A stretch of 10,433 nt of DNA, taken from positions 1-10,433 of the forward strand of contig CALKKN010000152.1 of assembly GCA_937995275.1 (NCBI GenBank), in the 5' to 3' direction. The notes beneath the pieces were generated by a model. It was not told the DNA's origin, made no database searches, and saw only the letters and a program-made list of their open reading frames with translations. A program made the translations under genes and the position numbers. Below are positions 1 through 7,456 of the stretch, piece by piece. This DNA comes from an uncultured Lysobacterales bacterium. Lineage in GTDB: Bacteria; Pseudomonadota; Gammaproteobacteria; Xanthomonadales; SZUA-36. Numbering within the stretch: position 1 is the first letter of the stretch; each line of letters starts with the position of its first letter.

Positions 1-712
1 GGTGCTCGCGGGTGTATGCGTAGCTCTTGGTGGAGCCGTGGTGGTCGTTGAAGGTCACGCAGGGCGAGACCACGTCCAAGACCGCGCAGCCGGGATGCGC
101 GATGGCGGCCTTGATCAGCGGCACCAGCTGCTCCCGGTCGCCGGAGAAGGCGCGCGCGACGAAACTGGCGCCCATCGAGATGGCGGTGGCCACGATGTTG
201 ATGTTTTGCATCAGGTTGACCTCGCCCTTCTTGGCCGTGGTGCCCGGGTCCGCCGAAGCCGAAAACTGCCCCTTGGTCAGGCCGTAGACGCCGTTGTTCT
301 CGATCAGGTACAGCATGTTCAGGTTGCGGCGGATCACGTGCCCGAACTGGCCGAACCCGATCGACAGCGAATCGCCGTCGCCGGAAACCCCGACGCAGAT
401 CAGATCGCGGTTGGCGGCGACTGCTCCGGTGGCGACCGACGGCATGCGGCCGTGCACCGAGTTGACCCCATGCGCGCCGTGCACGAAGTAGGCCGGTGTC
501 TTCGACGAGCAACCGATGCCGGACATCTTGATCAGCTGTTCCGGCACGATCGACATCTCCCACAGCGCCTGCACCAGCGCAGCCGTGATCGAGTCGTGGC
601 CGCAGCCGGCGCACAGCGTGGACAGCGAGCCTTCGTAGTCGCGCTGCGTCAGGCCCAGGTCGTTACGCCTCTGGCCGGGCAAATCGATTTTCGGTCTGCG
701 GACGTAGGTCAT
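1..712 (-). CDS. korB: 2-oxoacid:acceptor oxidoreductase, beta subunit (3' end outside window)
   Basis: TPP-binding catalytic subunit of a 2-oxoacid (probably 2-oxoglutarate):ferredoxin-type oxidoreductase, which oxidatively decarboxylates a 2-oxoacid to its acyl-CoA in the cytoplasm. The 237 visible residues carry the four cysteines expected for the beta-subunit 4Fe-4S cluster: CAGCGH (C34, C37), GIGC (C68) and SPCVTFND near the visible end. The TPP site appears as VSGDGDSLSIG followed by ENNGVYGLTKGQFS. The family is usually about 280-350 residues, so the C-terminal part is missing because the window ends, not because the gene is broken. The ATG overlaps the korA stop in ATGA, and a GGAGG lies 7 bases upstream, so the start is well supported. 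KorA next door is the partner. Pyruvate or branched-chain 2-oxoacids are possible substrates; the two-subunit layout with GIGC and PCVTF fits the 2-oxoglutarate type best (family knowledge). Confidence 0.93.
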   Translation of the reverse strand, partial: MTYVRRPKIDLPGQRRNDLGLTQRDYEGSLSTLCAGCGHDSITAALVQALWEMSIVPEQLIKMSGIGCSSKTPAYFVHGAHGVNSVHGRMPSVATGAVAANRDLICVGVSGDGDSLSIGFGQFGHVIRRNLNMLYLIENNGVYGLTKGQFSASADPGTTAKKGEVNLMQNINIVATAISMGASFVARAFSGDREQLVPLIKAAIAHPGCAVLDVVSPCVTFNDHHGSTKSYAYTREH

Positions 713-2523
713 GCGGCAGCCTCCGCTTTCAGGTGCTCGAGGATGCCCTGCACCACGCAGTCGCTGGGGATGGGCATCCCGTTGTAGTGCAGGATGGACA
801 CCAGGCGTCCGGCGGCGGCGGTCTCCAGCGTCAGCAGCGATTTCATCTGTGCGTCACGGTTCTGCTCGACCACGAACACGGTCTCATGCCCCTGCAGGAA
901 GTCGAAAACCTCCTGGCCGAACGGGAAGGCGCGCAAGCGCAGGTAGTCGGCGTGGACGCCCTGCTCGGCCAGCCGGTCGCGCGCCTCGATCACGGCGCCG
1001 TCGCTGCTGCCGAAGGCGATGACACCCAGCCCCGTCGTGCGCTCGGCCCGGGTCACGACGGCCGGCGGCACCAGGGTCTTCGTCGTCTCCCACTTGACCA
1101 GCAGGCGGTCCACGACGTCCTGGTATTCCGCCGAGTCCTCGGTGTAGGCGCCCTTGCGGTTATGCCCCGACCCGCGGGTGAAGTAGGCGCCCTTGGGATC
1201 CTCGCCGGGCAGCGTGCGGTAGGGGATGCCATCGCCGTCGACGTCGAGGTAGCGGACGAAGCGGTCCATTTCCTTCAGCTCGTCGGGGCCCAGCACCTTG
1301 CCGCGATCCGGGCGGTAACTGTCGTCCCAGCCGAGCTCGTCGACCATCCAGTCGTTCATGCCGATATCCAGGTCGGACAGCAGAAACACCGGGGTCTGCA
1401 GGCGGTCGGCCAGGTCGAATACCTGCACGGTCATCTCGAAACACTCCTTCGGATTGGCCGGCAGCAGGATCGGATGGCGCGTGTCACCGTGCGAGGCATA
1501 GGCGCACAGCATCAGGTCGCACTGCTGCGTCCGCGTCGGCATGCCGGTCGACGGGCCGACCCGCTGAACGTCGATGAAGACCGAGGGAATCTCGGTGTAA
1601 TAGGCATAGCCGATGAACTCGCTCATCAGCGATATGCCGGGGCCCGAGGTCGGCGTGAACGCCCGCGCGCCCGCCCAGTTCGCGCCCAGCACGATGCCGG
1701 CGGCCGCCAGTTCGTCCTCAGCCTGGACGATGCAATAGCGCTTCTCGCCGCTCTCGGGGTCGATGCGAAAACGCTCGCAGTAGGCCTTGAACGAATCCAT
1801 GACGCTGGTCGACGGCGTGATCGGATACCAGGCCCCGACCGTGGCGCCGGCATACACGCAGCCCAGGCCGGTGGCGCTGTTGCCGTCGATCAGGATGCGG
1901 CCGGCGTTGTCGCCCATGGTCTCGGCCCGCACCGGCAGCGGGCAGGTGAAGTTCTGCTGCGCATAGTCGTAGCCGAGCATGATGGCCTGCAGGTTGCTCT
2001 CCACGAGTTTGGCCTTCTGCGCGAAGGTCTCCCTCAGCAGGGTCCTGATGACGTCGAGATCGATGTCCAGCAGCGCCGCCAGCGCGCCGGCGTAGGCCAC
2101 GTTCTTCATCAGGATGCGGATGCGCGCGGCGTCGAACCTCTCGTTGACCATCCGTGACAGCGGCAAGCCGAGGACGGTGATGTCATCGCGTTGCAGATTC
2201 CGTTCGCGCGGCCAGGTGGAATCGTAAATCAGGAACCCGCCGGGGCTGACCTCGGCCAGGTCTTTCTGGTAGGTCTGCGCATTCATTGCCACCATGACGT
2301 CCACGCCGGCCAGGCGCGCCCGGTAGCCGTGGCGGCTGGCGCGGATTTCGTACCAGGTCGGCAGGCCCTGGATGTTCGACGGAAACAGGTTCTTGCCGGT
2401 TACCGGAACGCCCATGCGGAACAGGGCCTTCATGATCAGGCTGTTGGCACTGGCCGAGCCGGTGCCGTTCACGCTGGCGATCTTCAGGACGAAATCGTTT
2501 ATCCGGCTATGCGTTGCTGACAT
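709..2523 (-). CDS. korA: 2-oxoacid:acceptor oxidoreductase, gamma-alpha fusion subunit
   Basis: Partner of KorB; 604 residues. The N-terminal third (about 10-190) is the gamma domain, starting with the glycine-rich VNGTGSASANSLIMKAL. The alpha (pyrimidine-binding) domain follows from about 220, with YPITPSTSVMD, VQAEDELAAAG, TPTSGPGISLMSE and VQRVGPSTGMPT, all hallmarks of the family. A C-terminal transketolase-like domain runs from about 490 (GLGVIAFGSSDGAVIEA to FVVEQNRDAQMKSLL). Length matches gamma-alpha fusions such as mycobacterial KorA. No ferredoxin-like cysteine motif is present, so the only Fe-S centre of the alpha-beta core is in KorB. The ATG start lies 25 bases inside the end of korC; a GAGG about 13 bases upstream is rather distant, so coupling to korC translation is likely. 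The stop overlaps the korB start by 4 bases. Substrate class is known from the family; 2-oxoglutarate is inferred. Confidence 0.93.
   Translation of the reverse strand: MSATHSRINDFVLKIASVNGTGSASANSLIMKALFRMGVPVTGKNLFPSNIQGLPTWYEIRASRHGYRARLAGVDVMVAMNAQTYQKDLAEVSPGGFLIYDSTWPRERNLQRDDITVLGLPLSRMVNERFDAARIRILMKNVAYAGALAALLDIDLDVIRTLLRETFAQKAKLVESNLQAIMLGYDYAQQNFTCPLPVRAETMGDNAGRILIDGNSATGLGCVYAGATVGAWYPITPSTSVMDSFKAYCERFRIDPESGEKRYCIVQAEDELAAAGIVLGANWAGARAFTPTSGPGISLMSEFIGYAYYTEIPSVFIDVQRVGPSTGMPTRTQQCDLMLCAYASHGDTRHPILLPANPKECFEMTVQVFDLADRLQTPVFLLSDLDIGMNDWMVDELGWDDSYRPDRGKVLGPDELKEMDRFVRYLDVDGDGIPYRTLPGEDPKGAYFTRGSGHNRKGAYTEDSAEYQDVVDRLLVKWETTKTLVPPAVVTRAERTTGLGVIAFGSSDGAVIEARDRLAEQGVHADYLRLRAFPFGQEVFDFLQGHETVFVVEQNRDAQMKSLLTLETAAAGRLVSILHYNGMPIPSDCVVQGILEHLKAEAAA
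720..724 (-). promoter_or_regulatory. Shine-Dalgarno GGAGG of korB
   Basis: A perfect GGAGG on the minus strand, 7 bases before the korB ATG and inside the last codons of korA. With the ATGA stop/start overlap it supports the chosen start and translational coupling of the alpha and beta subunits, which are needed in equal amounts. Confidence 0.75.
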
Positions 2524-4319
2524 GGCGATTCACAAGCCTCGCGGCCACCGTCGTAGTCGGGGGCGTAGGGGAACTTCAGCAGCGACTTCTGCATGTCCCA
2601 GGCTGCCGTCGGGCAACGTTCGGCACACAAGCCGCAGTGCACGCAGAAGTTTTCGTCCTTGACCATCACGCGCCCGGTCTGTTTCAGAGGATCGGAGACG
2701 AACAGCGGCTGCTCGGGCTCCAGCACCGGCGCCTTGAGCTGCGGCACCAGGTCTTCGCGCTCGCCGTTCTTCACGATGCTGAGGCAGGCGGTCGGGCAGA
2801 TGTCGAGGCAGGCGTCGCATTCGATGCAGAGGTTGTCCATGAACACGGTCTGGATGTCGCAGTTCAGGCAGCGCTCCACTTCCTGCGCCGCCTGTTCGGC
2901 GTCGAATCCCAGTTCCACCTCTTGGGCAAGATCGTCAAACCGCTCATCCAGCGGCACGTGCATCATCTGGCGCCGCGCCGCGGGATCGAATTGGCTCGAG
3001 TAACTCCACTCGTGGATGCCCATCTTGCGGCTGTGCAGGTTCATCGTCGGCGGCAGCCGGTCGGTCAGCGGCTCCCCCCGGCAGTGGCGGTGAATGGATA
3101 TGGCCGCCTGGTGGCCGTGCTCTACGGCCCAGATGATGTTCTTCGGCCCGAATCCGGAGTCGCCGCCGAAGAACACGCCTGCACGGGTCGATTGCAAGGT
3201 GACCTCGTCGACGATCGGCTCCTCCCACTGGTTGAAATCGATGCCGAGGTCGCGCTCGATCCAGGGAAAAGCGTTCTCCTGGCCAATGGCCAGCACCACG
3301 GCGTCGCAGGGGATGAACACTTCCCCGCTGACCCGCTGGTCCAAAATTTTGCCGTTCTCGATGTCGTACTCCATCAGCTCGAAGGTCATGCCCTTCAGCC
3401 TCCCGTCCTCGACGACGAAGTCCTTCGGGGAGTGATTGACGACGATCTCGACGTTCTCCTCCTCGGCGTCCTCCAGTTCCCACTCGGAGGCCTTGAAGAA
3501 CTGGCGCGGCTTGCGCGCCATCACCTTGACGCTCTTCGCGCCCAGCCGCAGCGAGGAGCGGCAGCAATCCATGGCGGTGTTGCCGACCCCGATGATCAAC
3601 ACGGTCTCGCCGATCGATTCCACGTGGCCGAAGGCCACCGACTCCAGCCAGTCGATGCCGATGTAGATGTTCTCGGAGTCGTAACGGCCGGGCAGTTTCA
3701 GTTCCTTGCCGCGCGGTGCGCCCGTGCCGACGAAGACGGCGTCGTAACCCTGCTCCAGCAAGGCCTCCATGCTCTGCACGCGATGGTTGTAATGAATCTC
3801 GACGCCCATGTCGAGGATGTAGCCGATCTCCTCCTCGAGCACCTCGGGGGGCAGGCGGAAGGCCGGGATGTTGTAGCGCATCAGGCCGCCGGGGACCGAC
3901 TGCGCCTCGAAGATCGTGCACTCGTAGCCCAGCGGCATCAGGTCGTTGCAGACGACCAGCGAAGCCGGGCCGGCCCCGATCAGGGCGATGCGCTTGCCGT
4001 TCTTCTCCGGCGGCGCGACCGGCAGGCGGTCGGTGATGTCCCCGCGATGATCGGCGGCTACCCGCTTCAGGCGGCAGATCGCAACCGGCTTCTCATCCAT
4101 TCGGCCGCGCCGGCATGCGGGCTCGCAGGGACGGTCGCAGACGCGGCCGAGGATGCCCGGAAAAACATTGCTCGCCCGGTTGACCATGTAGGCATCGTCG
4201 AACCGGCCCTGCGCGATCAGCCGGATGTATTCGGGGACATCGGTGTGAGCCGGACAACCCCACTGGCAATCCACGACCCGGTGGAAGTAATCCGGATTAG
4301 AAGTGTCTGTGCGCTCCAT
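2499..4319 (-). CDS. korC: GltD-like FAD/NAD(P) oxidoreductase with two C-terminal 4Fe-4S sites (KorC-type electron-transfer subunit)
   Basis: Flavoprotein of 606 residues that probably links the KorAB core to NADP(H). An N-terminal GltD-type Fe-S domain has cysteines 18, 22, 61, 65, 69 and 82 (DCQWGCPAHTDVPEY, VCDRPCEPACRRG). An FAD Rossmann motif KRIALIGAGPAS follows at 109-120, a second dinucleotide motif VLIIGVGNTAMDCC at about 250, and GGDSGFGPKNIIWAVEHGHQ, the late FAD motif. The C-terminus adds two bacterial-ferredoxin sites, CIECDACLDICP and CVHCGLCAERCP, absent from ordinary glutamate synthase small subunits. This architecture resembles the gamma subunit of 2-oxoglutarate:NADP+ oxidoreductase described from Azoarcus/Thauera, and DsrL of sulfur oxidisers. 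No glutamate synthase large subunit is nearby, so GltD is an unlikely role. The ATG was chosen because the family sequence begins here; the 94 upstream in-frame residues look non-coding. An AAAAGG lies 4 bases before the ATG. First gene of the operon. Confidence 0.88.
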   Translation of the reverse strand: MERTDTSNPDYFHRVVDCQWGCPAHTDVPEYIRLIAQGRFDDAYMVNRASNVFPGILGRVCDRPCEPACRRGRMDEKPVAICRLKRVAADHRGDITDRLPVAPPEKNGKRIALIGAGPASLVVCNDLMPLGYECTIFEAQSVPGGLMRYNIPAFRLPPEVLEEEIGYILDMGVEIHYNHRVQSMEALLEQGYDAVFVGTGAPRGKELKLPGRYDSENIYIGIDWLESVAFGHVESIGETVLIIGVGNTAMDCCRSSLRLGAKSVKVMARKPRQFFKASEWELEDAEEENVEIVVNHSPKDFVVEDGRLKGMTFELMEYDIENGKILDQRVSGEVFIPCDAVVLAIGQENAFPWIERDLGIDFNQWEEPIVDEVTLQSTRAGVFFGGDSGFGPKNIIWAVEHGHQAAISIHRHCRGEPLTDRLPPTMNLHSRKMGIHEWSYSSQFDPAARRQMMHVPLDERFDDLAQEVELGFDAEQAAQEVERCLNCDIQTVFMDNLCIECDACLDICPTACLSIVKNGEREDLVPQLKAPVLEPEQPLFVSDPLKQTGRVMVKDENFCVHCGLCAERCPTAAWDMQKSLLKFPYAPDYDGGREACESPCQQRIAG

Positions 4320-4381
4320 GGGACCTTTTCGATTGCTTCCCCTACGGTGCCGGGCGCGCACGCCGGACCCCGTTGTTGGAC

Positions 4382-4399
4382 CCCGATATCGATATTGGG
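4382..4399. promoter_or_regulatory. 18-base near-perfect palindrome, candidate operator of the kor operon
   Basis: CCCGATATCGATATTGGG is an inverted repeat with one mismatched pair around a perfect ATATCGATAT core. It is AT-rich in otherwise very GC-rich DNA and lies 62 bases upstream of the korC ATG, in the divergent region shared with the peptidase gene. Two copies of GGACCCCG sit just to its left, at 4365-4372 and 4378-4385; the second overlaps the palindrome. Size and symmetry fit a dimeric repressor or activator site, but the pattern matches no operator I recognise. There is no loop and no T-run, so a terminator is unlikely. Confidence 0.4.
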
Positions 4400-4479
4400 C
4401 GCAAGCATACCCGTTTTGAATCCCCCGCGCATCCTGCCAATGAGAATTGTTTCGCCCGTGGCCGCCGCCGCGGATTCGC

Positions 4480-4508
4480 TTGCACATTGCGGGGTTGCCG
4501 CCTATGTT
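4480..4508 (+). promoter_or_regulatory. weak sigma70-like promoter for the M20 peptidase
   Basis: TTGCAC, a 17-base spacer and TATGTT precede the peptidase ATG by 29 bases. The match is 3/6 and 4/6 to consensus, and only the ideal spacing and position make it worth noting. The rest of the 218-base divergent gap holds the palindrome described separately and no convincing gene. No clear minus-strand promoter for korC was found; the best -10-like element, TATGCT at about 4408-4413, lacks a correctly spaced -35. Confidence 0.25.
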
Positions 4509-4537
4509 TAGCCCAACGCGACACGCAGCCTTGAACA

Positions 4538-6067
4538 ATGAGAACCGACCCCGCTCCCCTGCTGGGCGCCCTGCTCCTCCTGCTTTCGACTCTTGCGCCA
4601 AACGCGCAGGCCGACCCGACCGCAGTCGCCGAACAGGTCAGAGCCTGGCGGCAGGCGCACGAACAGCGGATCGTCGACGACTTCGTCGAGCTGCTGCGCA
4701 TTCCCAACGTCGCCAGCGACGACATCAATATCCGGCGCAATGCCGAACACATTCGGGAACTGCTGCAGCCACGCGGTTTTGCCGTTCGCTTCCTCGACGT
4801 TCCGGGTGCGCCGCCGGCGGTATTCGCCGAGCGCCGCGCGGACGGCGCCGCGAAGACCGTGCTGATCTACGCGCACTACGACGGCCAGCCGGTTAACCCG
4901 GAAGATTGGGCTTCGGATCCCTGGACGCCGGTGCTGCGCGACGGCCCGGTGGAGCTCGGCGGTCAGATCGTGCCGCTGCAGCCGCCGTTCGACCCCGAGT
5001 GGCGGCTGTTCGCCCGCTCGGCCGGCGACGACAAGGCGCCCGTCATCGCGCTGACCGCCGCACTGGACGCGCTGGCGGATGCGGGCATCGATCTGTCGGT
5101 CAACCTGAAGCTCTTCCTCGACGGGGAGGAGGAAGCCGGCTCGCCGCACCTTCGTGAGGTCCTGCTCGAGAACCGCGGCCTGCTCGGCGCCGACCTGTGG
5201 CTGTTCTGTGACGGCCCGGTGCACCAGAGCCGCCGCTGGCAACTGGTCCAGGGCGTGCGCGGCATGACCGGCTTCGATCTGACGGTGCACGGGCCCAACC
5301 GTCCGCTGCACAGCGGCCACTACGGCAACTGGGCGCCGAACCCGATCGCCCGGCTGTTGGAACTGGTCGGCACGATGCGAGCGCCCGACGGCCGCATCCT
5401 GATCGACGGTTACCACGACCAGGTGATACCGCCGACCCCGACAGAGCTGGCGGCCATCGAATCCGCGCCGCGGATGGACGAGTCCCTGCAAGCCGAATTC
5501 GGCATCGGCCGCCCGGAAAGCGCGGACCGCGTGGAACTGGCCATTCTGCGGCCGGCCCTGAACCTGCGCGGCATCCGTTCCGGCGACATCGGACACCAGG
5601 CGCGGAACAGCATCCAGACCAGCGCCACCGCCTCGATAGGGCTGCGGCTGGTGCCGGCACAGACTCCGGCGCATCTGCGGGAGACGGTCGAGCAGCACGT
5701 CCGGTCGCAGGGTTACCTGGTGGTCCACGACGAACCGACCGCCGCACAGCGGGCAGCCCACGACCGCATCGCCCGGCTGGATTGGCGGGAGTCGGGCTAC
5801 CCGGCCTACCGCGCGCCGATGGATCTGCCGGTGGCCGGCTCGGTGGCCGGCATCGTCGACGCCCTGCGCGACGAGCAACTGATCCGCCTGCCGACCATGG
5901 GGGGCAGCCTCCCCATCTACCTGATCGAAGAGGTGACCGGCGCACCGGTGGTGATCCTGCCAATCGCCAACCACGACAACAACCAGCACGGCAAGAACGA
6001 GAACCTGCGCCTGCAGAACCTGTGGGACGCCATCGAGATTTACGCCGCCGTGCTGACGAATTTGTGA
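4538..6067 (+). CDS. Exported M20-family zinc metallopeptidase (dipeptidase-like)
   Basis: Secreted di-zinc exopeptidase that probably hydrolyses dipeptides or small peptides in the periplasm or outside the cell; 509 residues. Residues 1-25 form a signal peptide: a short N-region, a leucine-rich core (LLGALLLLLSTLA) and an AQA cleavage site before DPT. Metal and catalytic residues can be placed against the carnosinase/CNDP type: H113 and D115 in AHYDGQP, bridging D164 in AGDDK, E198/E199 in DGEEEAGS, D225 in LFCDGP and H484 in QHGKNEN. A dimerisation-domain histidine sits in HSGHYGNWAPNP. Length is typical of the secreted members. The gene is monocistronic, divergent from the kor operon and convergent with the PLP-enzyme gene. 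No clear Shine-Dalgarno precedes the ATG; the start is chosen because it gives a complete signal peptide. Exact substrate is unknown. Confidence 0.9.
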   Translation: MRTDPAPLLGALLLLLSTLAPNAQADPTAVAEQVRAWRQAHEQRIVDDFVELLRIPNVASDDINIRRNAEHIRELLQPRGFAVRFLDVPGAPPAVFAERRADGAAKTVLIYAHYDGQPVNPEDWASDPWTPVLRDGPVELGGQIVPLQPPFDPEWRLFARSAGDDKAPVIALTAALDALADAGIDLSVNLKLFLDGEEEAGSPHLREVLLENRGLLGADLWLFCDGPVHQSRRWQLVQGVRGMTGFDLTVHGPNRPLHSGHYGNWAPNPIARLLELVGTMRAPDGRILIDGYHDQVIPPTPTELAAIESAPRMDESLQAEFGIGRPESADRVELAILRPALNLRGIRSGDIGHQARNSIQTSATASIGLRLVPAQTPAHLRETVEQHVRSQGYLVVHDEPTAAQRAAHDRIARLDWRESGYPAYRAPMDLPVAGSVAGIVDALRDEQLIRLPTMGGSLPIYLIEEVTGAPVVILPIANHDNNQHGKNENLRLQNLWDAIEIYAAVLTNL

Positions 6068-6110
6068 CCGGGCCCGGGCCGGCAATGCTGGACGGAATCC
6101 GCTCTGGAAC

Positions 6111-6171
6111 TGTAGGAGCGGCTTTAGCCGCGATAACAAACTTGCCCTTCGCGGCTAAAGCCGCTCCTACA
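6111..6171. repeat. REP-like inverted repeat between convergent genes
   Basis: Two perfectly complementary 23-base arms (6111-6133 and 6149-6171) enclose a 15-base loop. Each arm also folds on itself: GCGGCTTTAGCCGC at 6118-6131 and GCGGCTAAAGCCGC at 6151-6164. TGTAGGAGCGGC-type ends are a common intergenic repeat of gammaproteobacteria (REP/BIME-like; recalled, not searched). It lies 43 bases after the peptidase stop and overlaps the last codons of the PLP-enzyme gene, so it could act as a two-way transcript end or 3'-end stabiliser. There is no T-run after the stem, so it is not a standard intrinsic terminator. The 43 bases before it contain the overlapping palindromes CCGGGCCCGG and GGCCCGGGCC (6068-6080). 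Confidence 0.85.
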
Positions 6172-7396
6172 CAAGCCGGTCCAGCGCGCCGATCAGGCGT
6201 TCGACCTCACCGGGGCTGGTGTAATGCACGAACGATGTGCGCACAACGCCGTCATCGATGTCGATGCCGAGCGCCTCCACCAGCCGGTAGGCGTAAAAAT
6301 CCCCCACGCCGACCCCCAGCTTGAACTCCGCCAGGCGGCTGGCCAGGTCGTGGGAGCGCCAGCCGTCGGCCGTGAAGCTGACCGTGGGTGCGCGGTCCGG
6401 CGCCCGGCGCTTGCCGATCAGATGGACCTTCGGATGAGCTGACAAAAAGTCCAGCAGCGGCTGCAGCAGCCCACTCTCGTGATCGCGGAACATCTTTCTG
6501 ACGCCCTCTGCGCGCGTTTCGACCGCCTCGCCGGCCATGCCATGGTGGTTGGCAACGGCATCCATGTAATCCATCACGCCGTTGACCGCCGCGATCTGGG
6601 CGTGATCCGGCCCGGCCGGGGTGAAGCGGGCCAGGGGTTTGTCGGCGTTGAAGAAATGGCCCTGACAGGGCAACTCGGCATTAAGTCCGCGGCGCAAATA
6701 CATGGCGCCGAGATGCGGGCCGTAGACCTTGTACAGCGAGAGGAAATAGATATCGGCCCCGGTGGCCGGAATGTCGGGCATACCGTGCGGGCAGAAGGAT
6801 ACGCCGTCGACGATGGCCCAGGCGCCGGCCTCGTGGATGAGGTCCGAGATTTCGCGAACCGGGTTGACGGTAGCCACAACATTGGAGCAGTGCGTGAAAG
6901 CGACCGCGCGGGTGCGTTCGGTCAGCAGGGCCTCGAGATCGGTGATGCGCAGTTCGGCCGTGTCCGGGTCGACCCGCCATTCCCGGACCACGATGCCGGC
7001 GTCCTCCAGCCGCGCCCAGGCCCCGACGTTGGCCTCGTGGTCCTGGTTGGTGACGACCACCTCGTCACCGCGTTTCAGCACCTGGCGGAGCGCCTGCGCG
7101 ATCACGTACGTGTTCTGGGAGGTGGACGGGCCGAAGTGCAGCTCGTCGGCGCCGACCTTCAGCCAGGCCGCCATGCGATGCCGGGCCTCATCCATCTGTT
7201 CTCCGGCCAGCCGCGAGGCCGGAAAATCATAGTACGGCTGCACCTTGGTCTGGCGGTAATAGCGGTCCAGCCACCCGATCGCCTGACCGCAGGCATAGGA
7301 GCCGCCGGCATTTTCGAAGTGGGCGAAGCCCTGCAGTGAAGGTTCCTCGAACGCCGGGAACTGCCGGCGTACGAATTCGAGATCCAGTTCGGTCAT
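6167..7396 (-). CDS. Class-V aminotransferase-fold PLP enzyme (cysteine-desulfurase-like, VC1184 type)
   Basis: PLP-dependent fold-type-I enzyme of 409 residues, cytoplasmic. The PLP lysine is K223 in FLSLYKVYGPHLGAMY, and D197 in AIVDGVSFCPHG should contact the pyridine nitrogen. STSQNTYVIAQAL is the phosphate-binding region and TNQDHEANVGAW the substrate loop typical of this group. It resembles the subfamily often named 'cysteine desulfurase-like' (VC1184 type). The C-terminal segment where SufS/IscS carry their catalytic cysteine (here VGDFYAYRLVEALGI) has no cysteine, so sulfur transfer is doubtful. Kynureninase-like, epimerase, lyase or aminotransferase activity are all possible. A GGAGG 6 bases before the ATG supports the start. 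It lies 60 bases after the TPP-enzyme gene on the same strand, probably in one operon. Its TAG stop lies inside the REP-like repeat. Confidence 0.85.
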   Translation of the reverse strand: MTELDLEFVRRQFPAFEEPSLQGFAHFENAGGSYACGQAIGWLDRYYRQTKVQPYYDFPASRLAGEQMDEARHRMAAWLKVGADELHFGPSTSQNTYVIAQALRQVLKRGDEVVVTNQDHEANVGAWARLEDAGIVVREWRVDPDTAELRITDLEALLTERTRAVAFTHCSNVVATVNPVREISDLIHEAGAWAIVDGVSFCPHGMPDIPATGADIYFLSLYKVYGPHLGAMYLRRGLNAELPCQGHFFNADKPLARFTPAGPDHAQIAAVNGVMDYMDAVANHHGMAGEAVETRAEGVRKMFRDHESGLLQPLLDFLSAHPKVHLIGKRRAPDRAPTVSFTADGWRSHDLASRLAEFKLGVGVGDFYAYRLVEALGIDIDDGVVRTSFVHYTSPGEVERLIGALDRLV

Positions 7397-7402
7397 GTGC
7401 CC

Positions 7403-7407
7403 CCTCC
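7403..7407 (-). promoter_or_regulatory. Shine-Dalgarno GGAGG of the PLP-enzyme gene
   Basis: Strong GGAGG (extended GGAGGGGG) on the minus strand, 6 bases before the ATG. The 60-base gap also has a TATGAT (7424-7429) resembling a -10 box but without a matching -35, so read-through from the upstream genes is the simpler reading. Confidence 0.75.
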
Positions 7408-7456
7408 GGTTCGGACAACGTTGATCATAACGAAGGTTTGCCGGCCGCGCCCGCAG

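Noticed and set aside
733..2157. 474-codon plus-strand frame opposite korA, and the frame from position 2 opposite korB
   Set aside because: Same shadow pattern; the minus-strand products have intact family motifs along their whole length.
2499..4319. Annotation as glutamate synthase small subunit (gltD)
   Set aside because: No large subunit nearby, two extra 4Fe-4S sites at the C-terminus, and overlap with korA point to an electron-transfer subunit of the Kor complex.
2514..4511. 665-codon open frame on the plus strand opposite korC
   Set aside because: Antisense to a gene with clear domains; the translation is low-complexity (rich in H, D, R, L, V, A) with no recognisable motif. Long antisense frames are expected at this GC content.
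4320..4601. 94-residue N-terminal extension of KorC
   Set aside because: It would overlap the divergent peptidase gene and the promoter region and is unlike any family N-terminus; the ATG at 4319 begins the conserved Fe-S domain after a normal leader.
4508..6139. 543-codon minus-strand frame opposite the M20 peptidase
   Set aside because: It covers a gene with signal peptide and complete metal site, and its own translation has no recognisable domain.
6111..6171. Intrinsic terminator, or a CRISPR or attachment site
   Set aside because: The stem is very strong but has no T-run on either side; there is only one unit, so not CRISPR; and no integrase or tRNA is nearby.
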